From positions 3,304,716 to 3,368,715 of the forward strand of contig NW_020312935.1 of the NCBI RefSeq assembly GCF_003265705.1: DNA of 64,000 nucleotides, in the 5' to 3' direction. The notes under the pieces are model-generated. The model worked only from the letters and a program-made list of their open reading frames with translations. It was not told where the DNA came from and searched no databases. The stretch is from Callorhinus ursinus (lineage: Eukaryota; Chordata; Mammalia; Carnivora; Otariidae). The position numbers and the translations under genes were made by a program. Below, in pieces: positions 22,531 to 33,814 of this stretch (position 1 is its first letter; each line of letters starts with the position of its first letter).

Positions 22531-23389
22531 ACTTATGTCTACTCCTTCAATCAACCATTTCTGTTGCTGATTGTTACAGAGAGCAATTAGGTAGAAAGCT
22601 CACAGGGTATATTTTAGGCTTCTGGGCCTTACCATGTGATTGAAATGGCCAGCTGTGATGCTATTAGGATACAAGCCAGGCCAGCAAACAAGTTTTTACT
22701 GAGGATCATCACTCTAAAGGCACAGGGGGTGTGCAAGGGAGATGTAGTAGGTGGAGGAGAAAGTAACATTTGGCAAGTAGCTACCATGTGCCAGTTCCAC
22801 GGCGAAAATTCATTTTATTACTTTGTGACGATGCCCAAAATAAATTCTCTACTTTGCAGAGCTTCAGGTATGCCTGGGACAACTTAAGTTCACTGCATAA
22901 ATGCACAAAGATTAAAACTATGTGCATTTTTGATATCTTAAATAGCATCAATATCTGTGTACCTAATGGAGAGCTGCAAGGAGACATAGGTCCAGAAAAG
23001 GGTGCTCTTTCTCATGTCAGAAAATCTTGAAAGTGACTAATTTCTTCTCTAAATTCAAATCATTATTATTATTATTTTACAGGCTGGGATCCCTGAGCTG
23101 GCCCCTAGGGTGACATAGAGCATCTGGACCCAAAGACTCCAGTCCTTAGACAATCTGTTATGATCTATAGGCCTCTGAGATATATGCTCCTTCATTCATT
23201 ATTCCAACCAGAAAACGAAGTAAGTTCCAGCAGGAGAATGTGCCGCTGAGTCCCCTCATAGAGCCAGCATGTCTTCTGTGGACATGCTGCTTGGAGCCCC
23301 CCGAGAGGGTGAGGTAACGTAACAATAGCATCTCCTCCCCCAGCCACCTCCTGACTAGGCAGTTCTACCTCCAACATCAAAGCTGCCGC
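22531..23389. other. Unassigned sequence
   Basis: No gene or named repeat. Near 22770 the phrase CTACCATGTGCCAGTTCC could be a small MIR remnant. Confidence 0.4.
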
Positions 23390-23700
23390 ATGAAAATTTA
23401 ATTTGAATTTAAAATCCCTGACAGGGCCCAGCAACGGGGAGGCAGGGGTTAACCACGGAGATAATGAGGCTGCTGCTGCCACTGCTGATTCTGTTGACAG
23501 TATTGTATCACCTAATGAATGTGGCGATATAAATCTTGATGAGGGGCAGGCTCGAGTCTCGGGAAAGGTAATGATAACGAGGAGGGGTAAGAGCCCATGC
23601 TGCAGATGAAGAAGGAAACCAATAAAATGTCTTAGCCCAGGAGGGGCGGGCTGAGGCTGGGCCCGGGAAGGGTTGACCATTTGGCCCTATTTATGCAGGT
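23390..23700. promoter_or_regulatory. Candidate conserved non-coding element
   Basis: The repeat-free segment holds TTTAATTTGAATTTAAAATC and CACCTAATGAATGTGGCG next to CAG/CTG-rich codon-like sequence, and retains several CpGs. This mix of homeodomain-like AT cores with GC-rich neighbours is usual in vertebrate developmental enhancers. ORFs on both strands cover it, but neither shows a domain. The call rests on sequence character only and needs cross-species alignment. Confidence 0.25.
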
Positions 23701-24423
23701 TGCCCCTTATTCCACCATGCACATTCTAGGGACTACCAGGTTTGCAGGAGTTAAGGAAGCAAAGGAACAGTGATGTGGAGCATTCTGTGCTTCCAAGTCA
23801 GCTCTCCACAGGCCCAGCAAAGCACAGAACTACGACAATTACCACCAACAACTGGGGTCATCTCCTAATCTCTCTCCTCTCAGTGGCAGAAAGAAAACGG
23901 ATTTGATAAATCTTACTGATCCATGGCATCATCTGAATCTCTACTTTACTTTCACTATCATATACTACCATGAATTGCTCTGCCTTCTTTCAGCTAATGA
24001 GTTTGGTGTGATTCCTCTGCTATTGTTTCTTCCCAAATATGTTCCAAGAGCCACTTGGTAAGACAAAGGACCCTTCAAATAGCCCCGCTCTAGAAAACAA
24101 AGACACCAGGAGGCCATTATGGAGGCGAGATCTGATATGGTCCAAATAGCTTGTGAGCATTTGAGCAGACTCTTCTAGACTCTACCTGGAGAGCGCTGAC
24201 AACAAAGGTAATCTTGGTATGGCCTGCAGGTGGCTCTGGGCCCCAGCGCACGGGGGCTCTAACAGCCAAGAATTCTCCGGTTTTGCAGACCAGTGGTCCA
24301 GGCTTTTCCAGTACAGGAAGGCAAGATGCTGGAAACAGCCCAAAACATTCATGCTGGGGCAGAACATAATTCTTAGGTGGAGAAATGAGCCTTAATACTA
24401 GAGCATCAAGAGGGAACTGCATT
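23701..24423. other. Unassigned sequence
   Basis: No named repeat or gene. Confidence 0.45.
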
Positions 24424-24622
24424 GGGCGCCTGGGTGGCTCAGTTGTTAAGCGTCTGCCTTCGGCTCAGGTCATGATCCCAGGGTCCTGGGATCGAGTCCC
24501 ACATCGGGCTCCCTGCTCCGCGGGAAGCCTGCTTCTCCCTCTCCCACTCCCCCTGCTTGTGTTCCTGCTCTTGCTGTGTCTCTCTGTCAAATAAATAAAT
24601 AAAATCTTTAAAAAAAAAAAAA
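24424..24622 (+). mobile_element. SINEC, full-length, sense (young)
   Basis: Starts GGGCGCCTGGGTGGCTCAG and continues GTTAAGCGTCTGCCTTCGG, with B-box GGATCGAGTCC, a (CT)-rich middle, then CTCTCTGTCAAATAAATAA, AATCTTT and poly(A). This is a complete tRNA-Lys-derived carnivore SINE with both polymerase III promoter boxes. The tail sequence is of the arctoid type. It is the least diverged SINE in the window. Flanking ACTGCATT / TTCTGCATT may be a remnant target-site duplication but is not convincing. Confidence 0.97.
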
Positions 24623-25016
24623 GCAATGCAATTCTGCATTGCTCTGGGCTGTGTCGGACTGGTCAACCTTCCTCCGATTCTAAAACTCAGAAAAGAGATT
24701 TCTGACTGAAAAGCAATCTGGACATGTGCTCTCACACTTGACAGCATCTTGAAGGGGCCATCTATCTCTTTCTAGGATCCTCAGATCTGGTTGTGGGTAA
24801 AAGTAACATGGCTAACGTTTCAAAATATAGATTCTTGGGTCTCATCCCCAGAGAGGTTTGGTGAGTGTGGCCTGGACAGAAAAGCATCTTTGTCTTTCCT
24901 TCTTTTTTTCTTTTTCTTTTTTTAATTCCCTAGAGGTGACTATCATATACTACCGGCTGAGGAAATGTCTTAGGTAAAGGTGGGAAGTAAATAAGGGAGG
25001 AAAAACATGCGAAAGC
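24623..25016. other. Unassigned sequence with a possible hAT MITE remnant
   Basis: At 24810-24885, AAATATAGATTCTTGGGTCTC then ATCCCCAGAGAG resembles the mammalian hAT short elements reading AAATACAGATTCCTGGGCCCC. Too degraded to name. Confidence 0.4.
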
Positions 25017-25248
25017 CGAGGGTCTCTTAACCTTGGCTGTACTGGCATTTCAAACTGTACCATTCTTTGTTGTGGGGGGCTCTCCTGTGCGTCGTAGGAT
25101 GTTTAACAGCATCCCTGGCCTCTACCCGCTAAATGCCAGTCACATGCCCCAATCATGACAATCAAAAATGTCTCCAGACATTGCCAAATGTCCTTCGGAC
25201 AGGGAGGGGTAGGGAGGTGCAAGATTGCCCCCGGTTGAGAACCCCTGA
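25017..25248 (-). mobile_element. MER5A (hAT-Charlie MITE), antisense
   Basis: ATTCTTTGTTGTGGGGGGCT, GTCGTAGGATGTTTAACAGC, ATCCCTGGCCTCTACCCGC, AAAATGTCTCCAGACATTGC and CCCCGGTTGAGAACCCCTG match the MER5A complement along its length, including both inverted-repeat ends. Confidence 0.93.
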
Positions 25249-25754
25249 CTGAGGCAGACCTAGAGGCTTTGCAGGCTAGGTACGTTAAAGAAGTGAATGA
25301 CATTCTTACTGAATGACAGTGGAAAATCATTGCCAAGTCTTGGATACCTTATTGCCATGAGCCAATCTTTCAATTTGAGATTGTAATTCCTGCAATGAAT
25401 TCATATTCCAGCCCTCTTGATGCTGTTGTTACAAGAAGCACTCTTTTAAGAGGGTGGTAACCCTGAAGAGAACCCTGCATTTTGCATCAACCTTTCTCCT
25501 GGCTTCAGTTTGCTGGCAGGAGCATCCACGGCCATGCCCTCCCCCATTTACATAGGAGCCATGAGGCCATGCCCTTTGTGAATTCCCCAGGTACACCCTT
25601 TCTCCTGCACCAGCCACACATGTGGACACCCTCCTCTCATTCCATTTGGAACTGGCCAGAAAATGAAAAATGCTCTTTTATTAACAAAGGGAGCGTTGAG
25701 ACTTAAAGGAACAGAAAAGATGAAAATCCTTCAAGATTCCTATTAGCAGGACAG
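25249..25754. other. Unassigned sequence
   Basis: No repeat or gene recognised. Confidence 0.45.
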
Positions 25755-25885
25755 AGTCCCCTTTCTCTTTCTTCTTCCCCCTTCCTTTCTTCCCTCTCCC
25801 CTCCTATTTCTCTCATTTCTCTTTCTCTTTTTTCCCTCCCCTCTTTCCTCTCATCCTCTCCATTCCCTCTCTTTCTCATTTTATT
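25755..25885. repeat. Polypyrimidine (CT-rich) tract
   Basis: About 130 bp of nearly pure C and T, with CTTTCTCTTTCTTCTTCCC, CTCTCCCCTCCTATTTCTC and similar phrases. The complement gives the Arg/Glu/Lys-only ORF. Tracts of this kind can form triplex (H-DNA) structures. Confidence 0.9.
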
Positions 25886-28246
25886 CAATTGGCTCGCCCG
25901 GCAACCTTACAGAAACTTCTCTTAAGAGCAGGCCTATTGCGCCTAGCTCTCAAATTGCCCCCAGAGCCCACTGGATATTCCTTCAGATGTCTAACAAGCG
26001 TTGAACACAACTGAGGTTTAGAAAGACACAGAAATCAATACTGCGGCTTCCACCAGTCACGCTGAGGGATTAGTTGTCCCAAGGAAAAGCAGAGACGGTT
26101 GAATAAGAGAATCATGACTCCGAATACCCTAACAGGTTTATGAACTAGAAAGCAGCCTCTGGCCTTGATAACCTCCAGGTGGCCTGCAGAAAAAGGCGAC
26201 TGTGAAAACATTCACTTAGCTTTCTCCCCTTTTGTATTAATGAGGTCAAGCGTTGGACCTCAGGGGGTCAACAGTGGTACTTGGAGGAGCAACTGTTTAG
26301 GCCAACGGGCAAGGATGACCATCTGAGCAGTGGTGCTGAGTCTCTGAGCGGTCTCCTGGATTTGACGAAGTCAGTGGTCACATCCCTCAGGACAGAACCT
26401 GCAAGGACGCTAGGTCTGGAATCCAATAGGAAAATAACAGTGCCTTGGACTATCGGTTGTGAGCAGGCAACATTAAAGAGTGGCAGCGATTTATATCTTA
26501 AAAATCATGGATGAGAGATGGGAGATTGGCAGGGTATGCAAACTATGGGGAGTCTCTAAATGGGTTCTGAAGGAGCAAAGAGCACTGGATAGATTTTAAT
26601 AGGTTCTCCACTTTGCATCTCAGTAAGTTTAAAACCGTTCATGATCCCACTGCCACAGTTCACACTCTGGAGGCCGACCTCATGAACCAAGATGGATGTT
26701 CCAAACGCCTCGTGTATAAGGTGTAAGGGAGACGTGGTTGCTTGCAACAGTTTAAAGAAGGGTGGAAGCAAAAATCTTAATGATGTCAGTTTCAAAAAAA
26801 GGAAGAAAGAGTCACTTTTCAACTGGACCTACAGGATTGAGTGAAGTGAAGAATTAAGGCTATTATCTGTATAATTCAAACCAAAACCTACCTTTCTGTG
26901 AATTTATAGGACAATTTAGGTCCTAGCTGAATAATTCAGAAAAAGATAATCACCTCAATTATTTAGATGGCCATCTCTTCCCTTATATAGTCCATCTCTC
27001 TAACTCACATGTGGAAAGTTGACAGCAATTAAATCTCTTAACCAAGCCGCCCACAGAAGGCCAAGGATTTGGGCTACAAATGCGGTGGCTCTGAAATACT
27101 ACCAGTAGAAACTGACCAGGGTAAACACATTCATACTGAAGACACTTGCCCTGAATCAGTGAGTGGTGCTCACCCACCTGATTGAATTTCTAAAACCCTA
27201 CATTCAGGAAAAGGCACAGAGGTCATTTCCTTACGGCCAGATTCTCTTGGCCCGCCTGGATGTCACTCATTCCAGAAAAGAGGAATCAGCGCCCTTCTCT
27301 GGCAGCCTCTCATCCGTCTGAGCCCCCACTGAGCTTGCACAAGAATCTCATTTCTGGGCTGTGTCTGGGTGAAGGGTGTGGATGGGGAATATGTGCATCC
27401 AAGGCTGGTTAGTGAGCAGCGTAGGGAATGACACCATTTAAACAGGGCTGATGGAGAGCCTGGGAGACACCTGATCTAGTTGGCAAGGGTCATGGGGAAA
27501 GCAGTCCCTCCGCCTGGTGACTCCAGGACAATGGGGAGGTTATTCTGACTAGCCCAGCTTTGGCTCTTTCTGTCTGGGGTGGTACTTCCAGGTCCCCACA
27601 TGTCTCCGTGTGCTTGTGTGCACGTGGCTTTATGTGGACAGAGGCAGGGTGTCTGCCGTGTCCAGGCTGGTGGGTTCAGCTTTCCTTTGTGCGAACATTA
27701 ATCCGCCTGGTCCCATCCCCCATCCTTTTCCCGCACATTAACCTAAAATATGAGCGCATGCCTGGGTCTTGCCTGGGCTGGCTGTGCTCCTGTGCCCACA
27801 GCCTCCCTGCCCCCTTCCTCCAGCCCTCTTATCTAAAGCAGCGTGTCACTGCAATTTTATGGTCAACATTACAGACTCAAGCCCTCCTTTGAACCAATCA
27901 GACTGCACTGAATATGTTAAGGGAATCCAGGCTTTCTGGAAGGAGCTGCGTCCTGAGCCGCACCACCTGACCTCTCTAAGAGCAGCCCCCATAAATCTGC
28001 CTCACGTGATGGGAGATGGGCTTTTCAGGATCTCTCAGGGTGCTTTGAGGTAGCACTTCTATGAACTCCTTGCCACAATAAATAATGCTACCTGCAATAT
28101 GTCTTTGGGAGTGTGTCAGCAGCTGCTGTCCTGCCATGAATTTTTATTCTTGTGCCGTCTGGAAGATAGATTCCAGATTCAGCATTTCCCCGCACTTAGT
28201 GTCAGATCTCTTTACCCCCTTGCCCCGGCAGAATGACAGAGACCAC
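25886..28246. other. Repeat-poor block, possible regulatory sequence
   Basis: About 2.4 kb with no recognisable transposon. The part at 27,700-28,020 has conserved-looking features: GCACATTAACCTAAAATATG, TCTTATCTAAAGC (a GATA-type core on the complement), GAACCAATCAGACTGC (CCAAT box) and CCTCACGTGATGGG (CACGTG E-box). No exon is supported. Confidence 0.35.
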
Positions 28247-28315
28247 AAATAAAATAAAATAAAATAAAATAAAATAAAATAAAATAAAATAAATTAAATT
28301 AAATTAAAAAAAAAA
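28247..28315. repeat. (AAAAT)n pentanucleotide microsatellite with A-rich end
   Basis: About eleven AAAAT units pass into AAATT units and finally an A-run. The purity suggests length polymorphism. It could mark the tail of a retroelement, but no body is visible upstream. Confidence 0.95.
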
Positions 28316-29181
28316 GCAGCCTAGGAAAAATGGCCCAGGACCAGAGGGAAGGAGCCACGCTTACCTCACGAGAGCAGAGGGAGCCATCAATGTGACCACA
28401 GTGACTAGGTGGGAGGAAGGAGGAACAAGCCAGGCAATTCAGAGTTCTCAAGAAAGAAGCAATTCGCCTGGGGTGGTTGAAGAAAGGGGTTTCTACCAGG
28501 TAAAGCTGTTGGATGAGGGGAAAGCCCATTTTGAGCCAATAACGCATTGTGAAGGAGAGCAATGGAAATCAGTTTCTGAGGCTCCGTTAGGTTGTCGTTG
28601 TCCTGGTCAGATTCTAGCAATCGGTCCATGAAAAGAGGACAATGGAATCAGAAATAGTCTAGAGATGACATCTCAGATGAGCTGTTGTGGTCTGAAAGCT
28701 AAAGATGAGGAAGAAAGACACTACTATAGCTTAGGAATTATAATCAGCTGACTCCCAGATTTCACTGACTTGCATGTCTCTGCCGAGCTAGAAATGAGCG
28801 CCCACATGGCTGGGTATGTTTTATCAGCTCTGCAACTTGAGACCTTCTGGCAGGGCTGAAGCCAAACTCACCACCACAATGCCCAAGAATTTCCGCCCCT
28901 TTGAAAAATCCCATGTCCCAGGAAGCTTCTGCATTACTAATGTGCCAGCCATATCCATTACAGTGGGAGAGAGCACAGGAAAAGAAGAAAGAAAATATGA
29001 CTTTGATATGTTAACATCTCACAATGGTAGATTATTTCATTTTGTATGCTGCTTCCTCTTCAGAGAGGGGAAAATTCAGTTAGCATCCTGGCAGGAATAA
29101 TGCATAGTCCTAGCTACTATGTATATTGAAATCCACATAATCCTAGTCTGATGACTGAACCCAAACTTTGGTGGACTTCTA
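28316..29181. other. Unassigned sequence
   Basis: No repeat or gene recognised; ORFs of up to 94 codons overlap on opposite strands. Confidence 0.45.
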
Positions 29182-29340
29182 GATCAAAGCTTCACCAACT
29201 ACAAAGTGCACAGGAATTACTTGGAGATCTTAAATGCAGATTCTGGTTCAGTAAGTCTGGGAGGGCCTGAGAGTGCATTTCTAACAAGCTTTCAGGTGCT
29301 GCTGACTCTGCTGGACCACACGCTGAACAAGGTTTTGGGT
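29182..29340 (+). mobile_element. hAT-type MITE (family unnamed)
   Basis: GATCTTAAATGCAGATTCTG, GTTCAGTAAGTCTGGGAGGG, GTGCATTTCTAACAAGCTTTC and AGGTGCTGCTGACTCTGCTGG follow a common mammalian hAT MITE (...GATTCAGTAGGTCTGGGGT...TTTCTAACAAGCTCCCAGGTGATGCTGATGCTGCTGG...). The exact family name is uncertain. Confidence 0.75.
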
Positions 29341-31269
29341 TCTATCAAGTGTTTATGTGCACAGTACTGCTGTCCTTCCCTCCAAACCCAGGAGAGAGCC
29401 CGTTTGTTCCTTTGTTCCCATATATTTTGTTCTTGGTTCTCCATATATTTTTTTTTCAAAATTAATTATCAAGATAGAGCTTCAAAAATTGGGGTAGTTT
29501 GAATATTCACTTTAATACTTTAATACATCTAATTCTCCAAAACGAAATGATCAGCTCATTTAGGGATAATGACAAGAGTGCATACTTGAGACTCTTTTTT
29601 AGGGTAAGATCTGGATCAACTGAACTTCAGGGTCCAGCAATGATAGGCTGCAAGACCTCATCCAAAGGGACTCTGATGGCTTATGCAGACTATTGGCCTC
29701 CTAAATAATATCCTACCCAGCCAGAGTCAATACCACATTATCATCTCTAGCCTCCCAAGGCAGTGTGATCAATTTCCCAGCTTAGGACAGTACTGAGAGA
29801 AGGATGTGGAGCGAGGTGGGAACCAAATCCAAACCTTTGCTGATTAAGTTACTCATGGCCAACCGATAAGTGGGACTATGGGTTCATTCAACATAACCCG
29901 TTTCTCTCCAACGCAACAAGAGCAGCAAGATCACAAAACTGGCAACCTAAAATGGAGGTGCTTAACAAAGGTCAGTGACAAATGCATTTTTTGATGGGAA
30001 ATTAAAGTTTCCTGTGGTTAATATAGTCATTGATGTAATAATTGTGGAAGTTTCTCATATATCCCAACGTGTCACTGAGAATATCGCAGTCCCTGTCAGT
30101 CAAGTCATCTGAGGCCAAACATGATCACTCATTTGTAAACTGGGCTTTCTGCCTGCTGAATACCTTTCAAAAACAGAAGCTCTCTCCTAATTGCCTGGGT
30201 TGACCTATATTTAGAAACCTGAAATGTGCTGGTGTAGTGGAGAAGCCAGAAAAATGTTGTAGTTAATCACTAAATCAATCTGGGCTGACCCCAAGAAGAC
30301 AGTGAGCACCGAAGGTTGTTAGTCAAGGAGCTTTTGGAGGCTGGACTTAAAAGAACTCTCCTGTTTCTCTGAAACCGGAAAATCTGCTTCTTTCTGCAAA
30401 AACATATCCTCAGAATAGAATTTGGTCTGTTCTAGGACAGCCCTTTGAATCTCTCGTGCCAGTAACCAAGTCAAGGTTAACTTCATTTTGTTCTGGTGTA
30501 CTCTCTGGGCTCCCCCCATGACTTGCAATGGCAGTGTGGCAATGGGAACTACAGACGGATAGACAAAAGCAATATGCTGACTGTCGAGTGAAACCTAGCT
30601 GCAAGATCTTTCTTTTCTCCCCTTCTCATCTTGGTCATCTCTCCTCCTCCTACAGCATCTTTTTGGCTTCTTGGTATTTTGGGTTGTTAAAATTTAGACT
30701 TTAAACTCTCCTTAATCCCCATAATGATAATTTCTTGAAAGTTCAGGGTTTGAAAAATTGGGGGAAAAGACAAAAAGTATTAGGTATTATTTTCATGTAA
30801 AATGAACTGTGGGATGACATTTGGAAATGGGTACTAGGTACCCAGAAGGTTAGTAATTACCTTTACAGGAACATTAAACAGAAAGTTTAGGAAGTCTGAT
30901 TCTGTAGAGCCAGCACTCTAGCCAGCAAAGTTGTCAGCTCCTGTGGTTTCTGCAACCTCGTGCTCAATGGTGGCTTGGCTTTGAATGCTGGAGGATATAA
31001 ACAACTAAAGGGGCCAGGTGGTGGGAGCTAGAACTGTTAGAGATAGTTATGGATTGTCTCATGCCTGCAGAAAATACTTATCAGATAGATCAGTGATGGA
31101 AAAATCTGGGAGACCTGTTTTGAAATTTAGGTTTGGATGTCTAGCTAGTTAATTTCAAGGTTAAATTAAGATATTTGAATGACACACACACACATATTTT
31201 TAATTCTTGCACTGAATTTTATAGAGCTAAGCTAGGAAATGAGGAAGTTAAGTAATGTTGGAACAGAAC
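29341..31269. other. Unassigned sequence
   Basis: About 1.9 kb without a nameable repeat or exon. It has a (CA)5 run near 31183. Confidence 0.45.
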
Positions 31270-31745
31270 GAATTATACATCACCAGGAACTGTTTATTGA
31301 GTATTTACAGACTTGTTTTTGAGAAGATTTTCAAGGGTAAGACATCTCTGCCTTCAGGAAATTTATGTTCTAATTGTTGAGATAAGACTAAGTTACTAAA
31401 ATAATTAGAAATACAGAGATGGGTAAATTAAGTGCCAAAGGATACTAAATGATAAGATACGATACAGATCACATAAGAAAGAGTTTAGAAAAGCAGAATA
31501 TCAATGAGAGACTTAAAACCCAAGAAAGGTTTCCTGTGCATAGAGTTTGTGTAGGAATCAGGAAGGGTATTCCAAGGAAGTAGAACAACATATGTGAAAT
31601 CATGAAGTCGAATGTATGCTCATGGAGCAGCAAGGAGACCATTAAAATTATTTTTAAACAGAGGAGTATTATAATGAAAGCATATTTTGGCAAACGAGGG
31701 AAGTGCCCTAAACCCTCAAGCATATGTTCCCAGGTACTGGAGAGA
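31270..31745 (-). mobile_element. L2 3' region, antisense
   Basis: CTGTTTATTGAGTATTTACAG, CTGCCTTCAGGAAATTTATG, GGGTATTCCAAGGAAGTAG, CATGGAGCAGCAAGGAGACC and AAACAGAGGAGTATTATAATG follow the L2 complement in order (...TTCCAGGCAGAGGGAACAGC..., ...AGCAAGGAGGCCAGTG..., ...GAGCAGAGGAGTGACATG...). Confidence 0.78.
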
Positions 31746-31823
31746 TTAATACACCCTAAGAGAAGAGGGAGTTACGCTCCTTGAACTTGATCCGGTAAGA
31801 AGACAGTACTTACCAGAGGGATG
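31746..31823. other. Short unassigned spacer
   Basis: Separates the L2 piece from the minisatellite; includes the unique left flank of the first unit. Confidence 0.5.
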
Positions 31824-32062
31824 GCACTGTCCCCAGGGGGTCTGAGATCTGTGGCAAGAAAGCCATAAGAAAAAAAAAAATAGACGACTGTGAGTATAGC
31901 AAGGATCGCCTAGCACTGTCCCCAGGGGGTCTGAGATCTGTGACAAGAAAGCCATAAGAAAAAAAAAAATAGACGACTGTGAGTATAGCAAGGATCGCCT
32001 AGCACTGTCCCCAGGGGGTCTGAGATCTGTGGCAAGAAAGCCATAAGAAAAAAAAAATAGAC
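31824..32062. repeat. Minisatellite, 89-bp unit, about 2.7 copies
   Basis: Units start at GCACTGTCCCCAGGGGGTC at 31824, 31913 and 32002. The spacing is exactly 89 bp both times. Each unit contains GTCTGAGATCTGTG(G/A)C, AAGAAAGCCATAAG and an A-run of 10 or 11 followed by TAGAC. The second unit differs by one base from the first (GTGACAAG for GTGGCAAG), and the third stops after TAGAC. Near-identity implies recent duplication or continuing length change. Confidence 0.97.
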
Positions 32063-32401
32063 AAAATTCACCCAGAAAGCTGTGTTGTTAAAATTCTATA
32101 CAACTTTGGGGTAACATAAACAGTGTGTTTGGGACTTTTTTTTTTTTTTAAAGGGACAATGGTGAAACCATTAGGGGTGGTGGTGATGGAAATGAAATGG
32201 GAGCATTCCACCCTGGTAGGAAGGAGAATTTCATTATTGACATTATTGGGACACAATGATAATGAAAAATGGGCCAATTTTCAGTTGGTTTTATTAATTG
32301 TTTTTAAACACTATTGACAATGCACTCCCTTACTCTTTGCAGTTGGGATGGACGGTTTGCACTGTCCTCCTTCCCCCTTATTCAGCTGAAGAGACGAAGA
32401 C
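32063..32401. other. Unassigned sequence
   Basis: Contains a T-run of 13 at 32137-32149. No repeat family recognised. Confidence 0.45.
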
Positions 32402-32630
32402 CAGTAGTTCTCTACTTGGGGCGGGGGGGGGGGGGCCGAATTTTAACCCTAAGGGAATCTTAGCAATGTCTGGAGACCTTTTTGGTCATTACAAGTTGGT
32501 GGGGAGGTGTACTACTGACATCGAGTAGGTAGGAGCCAGAGATAAAATATCCTACAATGCACAGAACAGCCCCACAGCAAAGAACTATTCAGCCCCCAAA
32601 GTCAGTGGTGCTGAGGCTAAGAAACCCTGA
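32402..32630 (+). mobile_element. MER5A (hAT-Charlie MITE), sense, with expanded G-run
   Basis: CAGTAGTTCTCTACTTGGGG, AGCAATGTCTGGAGACCTTT, GGTCATTACAAGTTGGTGG, CCTACAATGCACAGAACAGC and GAGGCTAAGAAACCCTG match MER5A end to end. The segment after the left end has become GGGGC plus a run of 13 G (32423-32435), longer than in the family. Confidence 0.92.
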
Positions 32631-32639
32631 TATAGAGAG

Positions 32640-33060
32640 AGAGGCTCACTGAAGCATTATTTCTAACACCAAAATCTTGGAAATAATCTTTATTGCTAAT
32701 AATAGAGGAATGGTCAAATACACTATGGAGTATCCATATGTCCACAGGATGTACTTTGCCATCAAATTTCCAAATATAATTTCATTATGTAAGAAATTTC
32801 TCACAGCTTAATATTAAATGAAAAAGGCATCTAAACTCTATATACAATGTGATCCCAATTTTGTAATGACAAATGCACGCATACACACAACACATACATA
32901 ACACAAGAAACAGGTCTGGGAAGTCGCCAACATGCCGAGGGTGGTTAACTCTAGGTGGTGAGAAATAAATGATATTTATTTTCTTATTTGCACTTATCTG
33001 TATCTCCCAAATATCTTACAGTAAGTGTGATATAATTTTCTAATAAAAATACAATAATTG
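32640..33060 (+). mobile_element. Old L1 3' UTR (L1M type), sense
   Basis: GAGGAATGGTCAAATACAC, TATGGAGTATCCATATGTCC, ACAATGTGATCCCAATTTTG, GGTTAACTCTAGGTGGTGAG and TAAATGATATTTATTTTC follow the 3' end of old L1M elements in order. Fully non-coding. Confidence 0.85.
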
Positions 33061-33340
33061 TCAAATATCTCAGTAGTTTGAAACCCAAGCCAAACTTAAT
33101 AAGATAAAATATAACTGGACTGTGAGATATGCACACATCGGTTCAAAGCTTTAATTATCAAAGGCGGGAGGAGGATGATCTTGCTTATGACCGGTCCATG
33201 TATAAATTGTGTCAGTCAATTGAAGCTTAAAATAAAACAGGAGAGGCCAGATGGGATTGCTAAAAGAACTATGGCAAACCTACGACAGCTTAATAAATTC
33301 GGATCGTACCAGGATGAGGTAGGTAGCAATCCTCAGTAGG
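33061..33340. other. Unassigned sequence, possibly LINE flank
   Basis: CCAGATGGGATTGCTAAAAG and GCAAACCTACGACAGC could belong to the LINE that follows, but the match is not secure. Confidence 0.35.
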
Positions 33341-33640
33341 GCAAGTGTGCCCCTCAGGAGGGCTGAACACAGGCCACATGACATATTCTAGGGTGACCAC
33401 TGAAAACCTGGAGCAGGTCCAGATGAGAGCAATCAATAAAGTGAGGGGTTTGGGAATTGTGTTATGTGACAAAAGGGTGAAAGAGATAGAGATGTTTAGT
33501 CTGATGACAAAAACGTTTAGGAGAGAAGTGAGTGCTGTCTTCATATATTTGGCGGGCTGTCACATGGAGGAGGGACAAATGTGCTCTGCATGGGCCCAGA
33601 CCACAGAGCTAGCACTAACCACTGAGATTAACTGATAACT
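33341..33640 (+). mobile_element. L3/CR1-like LINE fragment
   Basis: GAAAACCTGGAGCAGGTCCAG, GTGAGGGGTTTGGGAATTGTG, GAGATGTTTAGTCTGATGAC, GCTGTCTTCATATATTTGGC and CACATGGAGGAGGGACAAATG parallel the 3' segment of the CR1 clade (...GAGCAGGTCCAGAGAAGGGC..., ...GGGATGTTTAGCCTGGAGAAG..., ...GCTGTCTTCAAGTATCTGAAGGGCTG...). Mammalian members are L3-type and very old. Orientation follows from CR1 consensus order. Confidence 0.7.
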
Positions 33641-33814
33641 TATCTCCTTTCACATAATTTTCAAACAAGAAAAGAACACTCTTCTAAATCTAAGAGTTGT
33701 CTGAAAATAGGGTGGCTAACTTGGGACATCATATGGTCCCCATCACTGACTTAGCGACAGTGTGTCAGGGTTGGTGTAGAGTGAACGGAGATCTGAGAAA
33801 AGGAGACAGTAGTG

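Noticed and set aside
23192..23680. 162-codon minus-strand ORF
   Set aside because: No domain or plausible start context. It overlaps a candidate conserved non-coding element and a plus-strand ORF, so low stop density by composition explains it better.
24424..24622. Functional tRNA gene
   Set aside because: The tRNA-like head with A and B boxes belongs to a SINEC element with a CT-rich body and A-tail; it cannot fold as a tRNA gene.
25703..25888. Arg/Glu/Lys-rich minus-strand ORF resembling a charged coiled coil
   Set aside because: It is produced by the polypyrimidine tract at 25755-25885.
31824..32062. CRISPR-like or phage-type repeat array
   Set aside because: Units are directly adjacent, without unique spacers, and the host is a mammal; it is a minisatellite.
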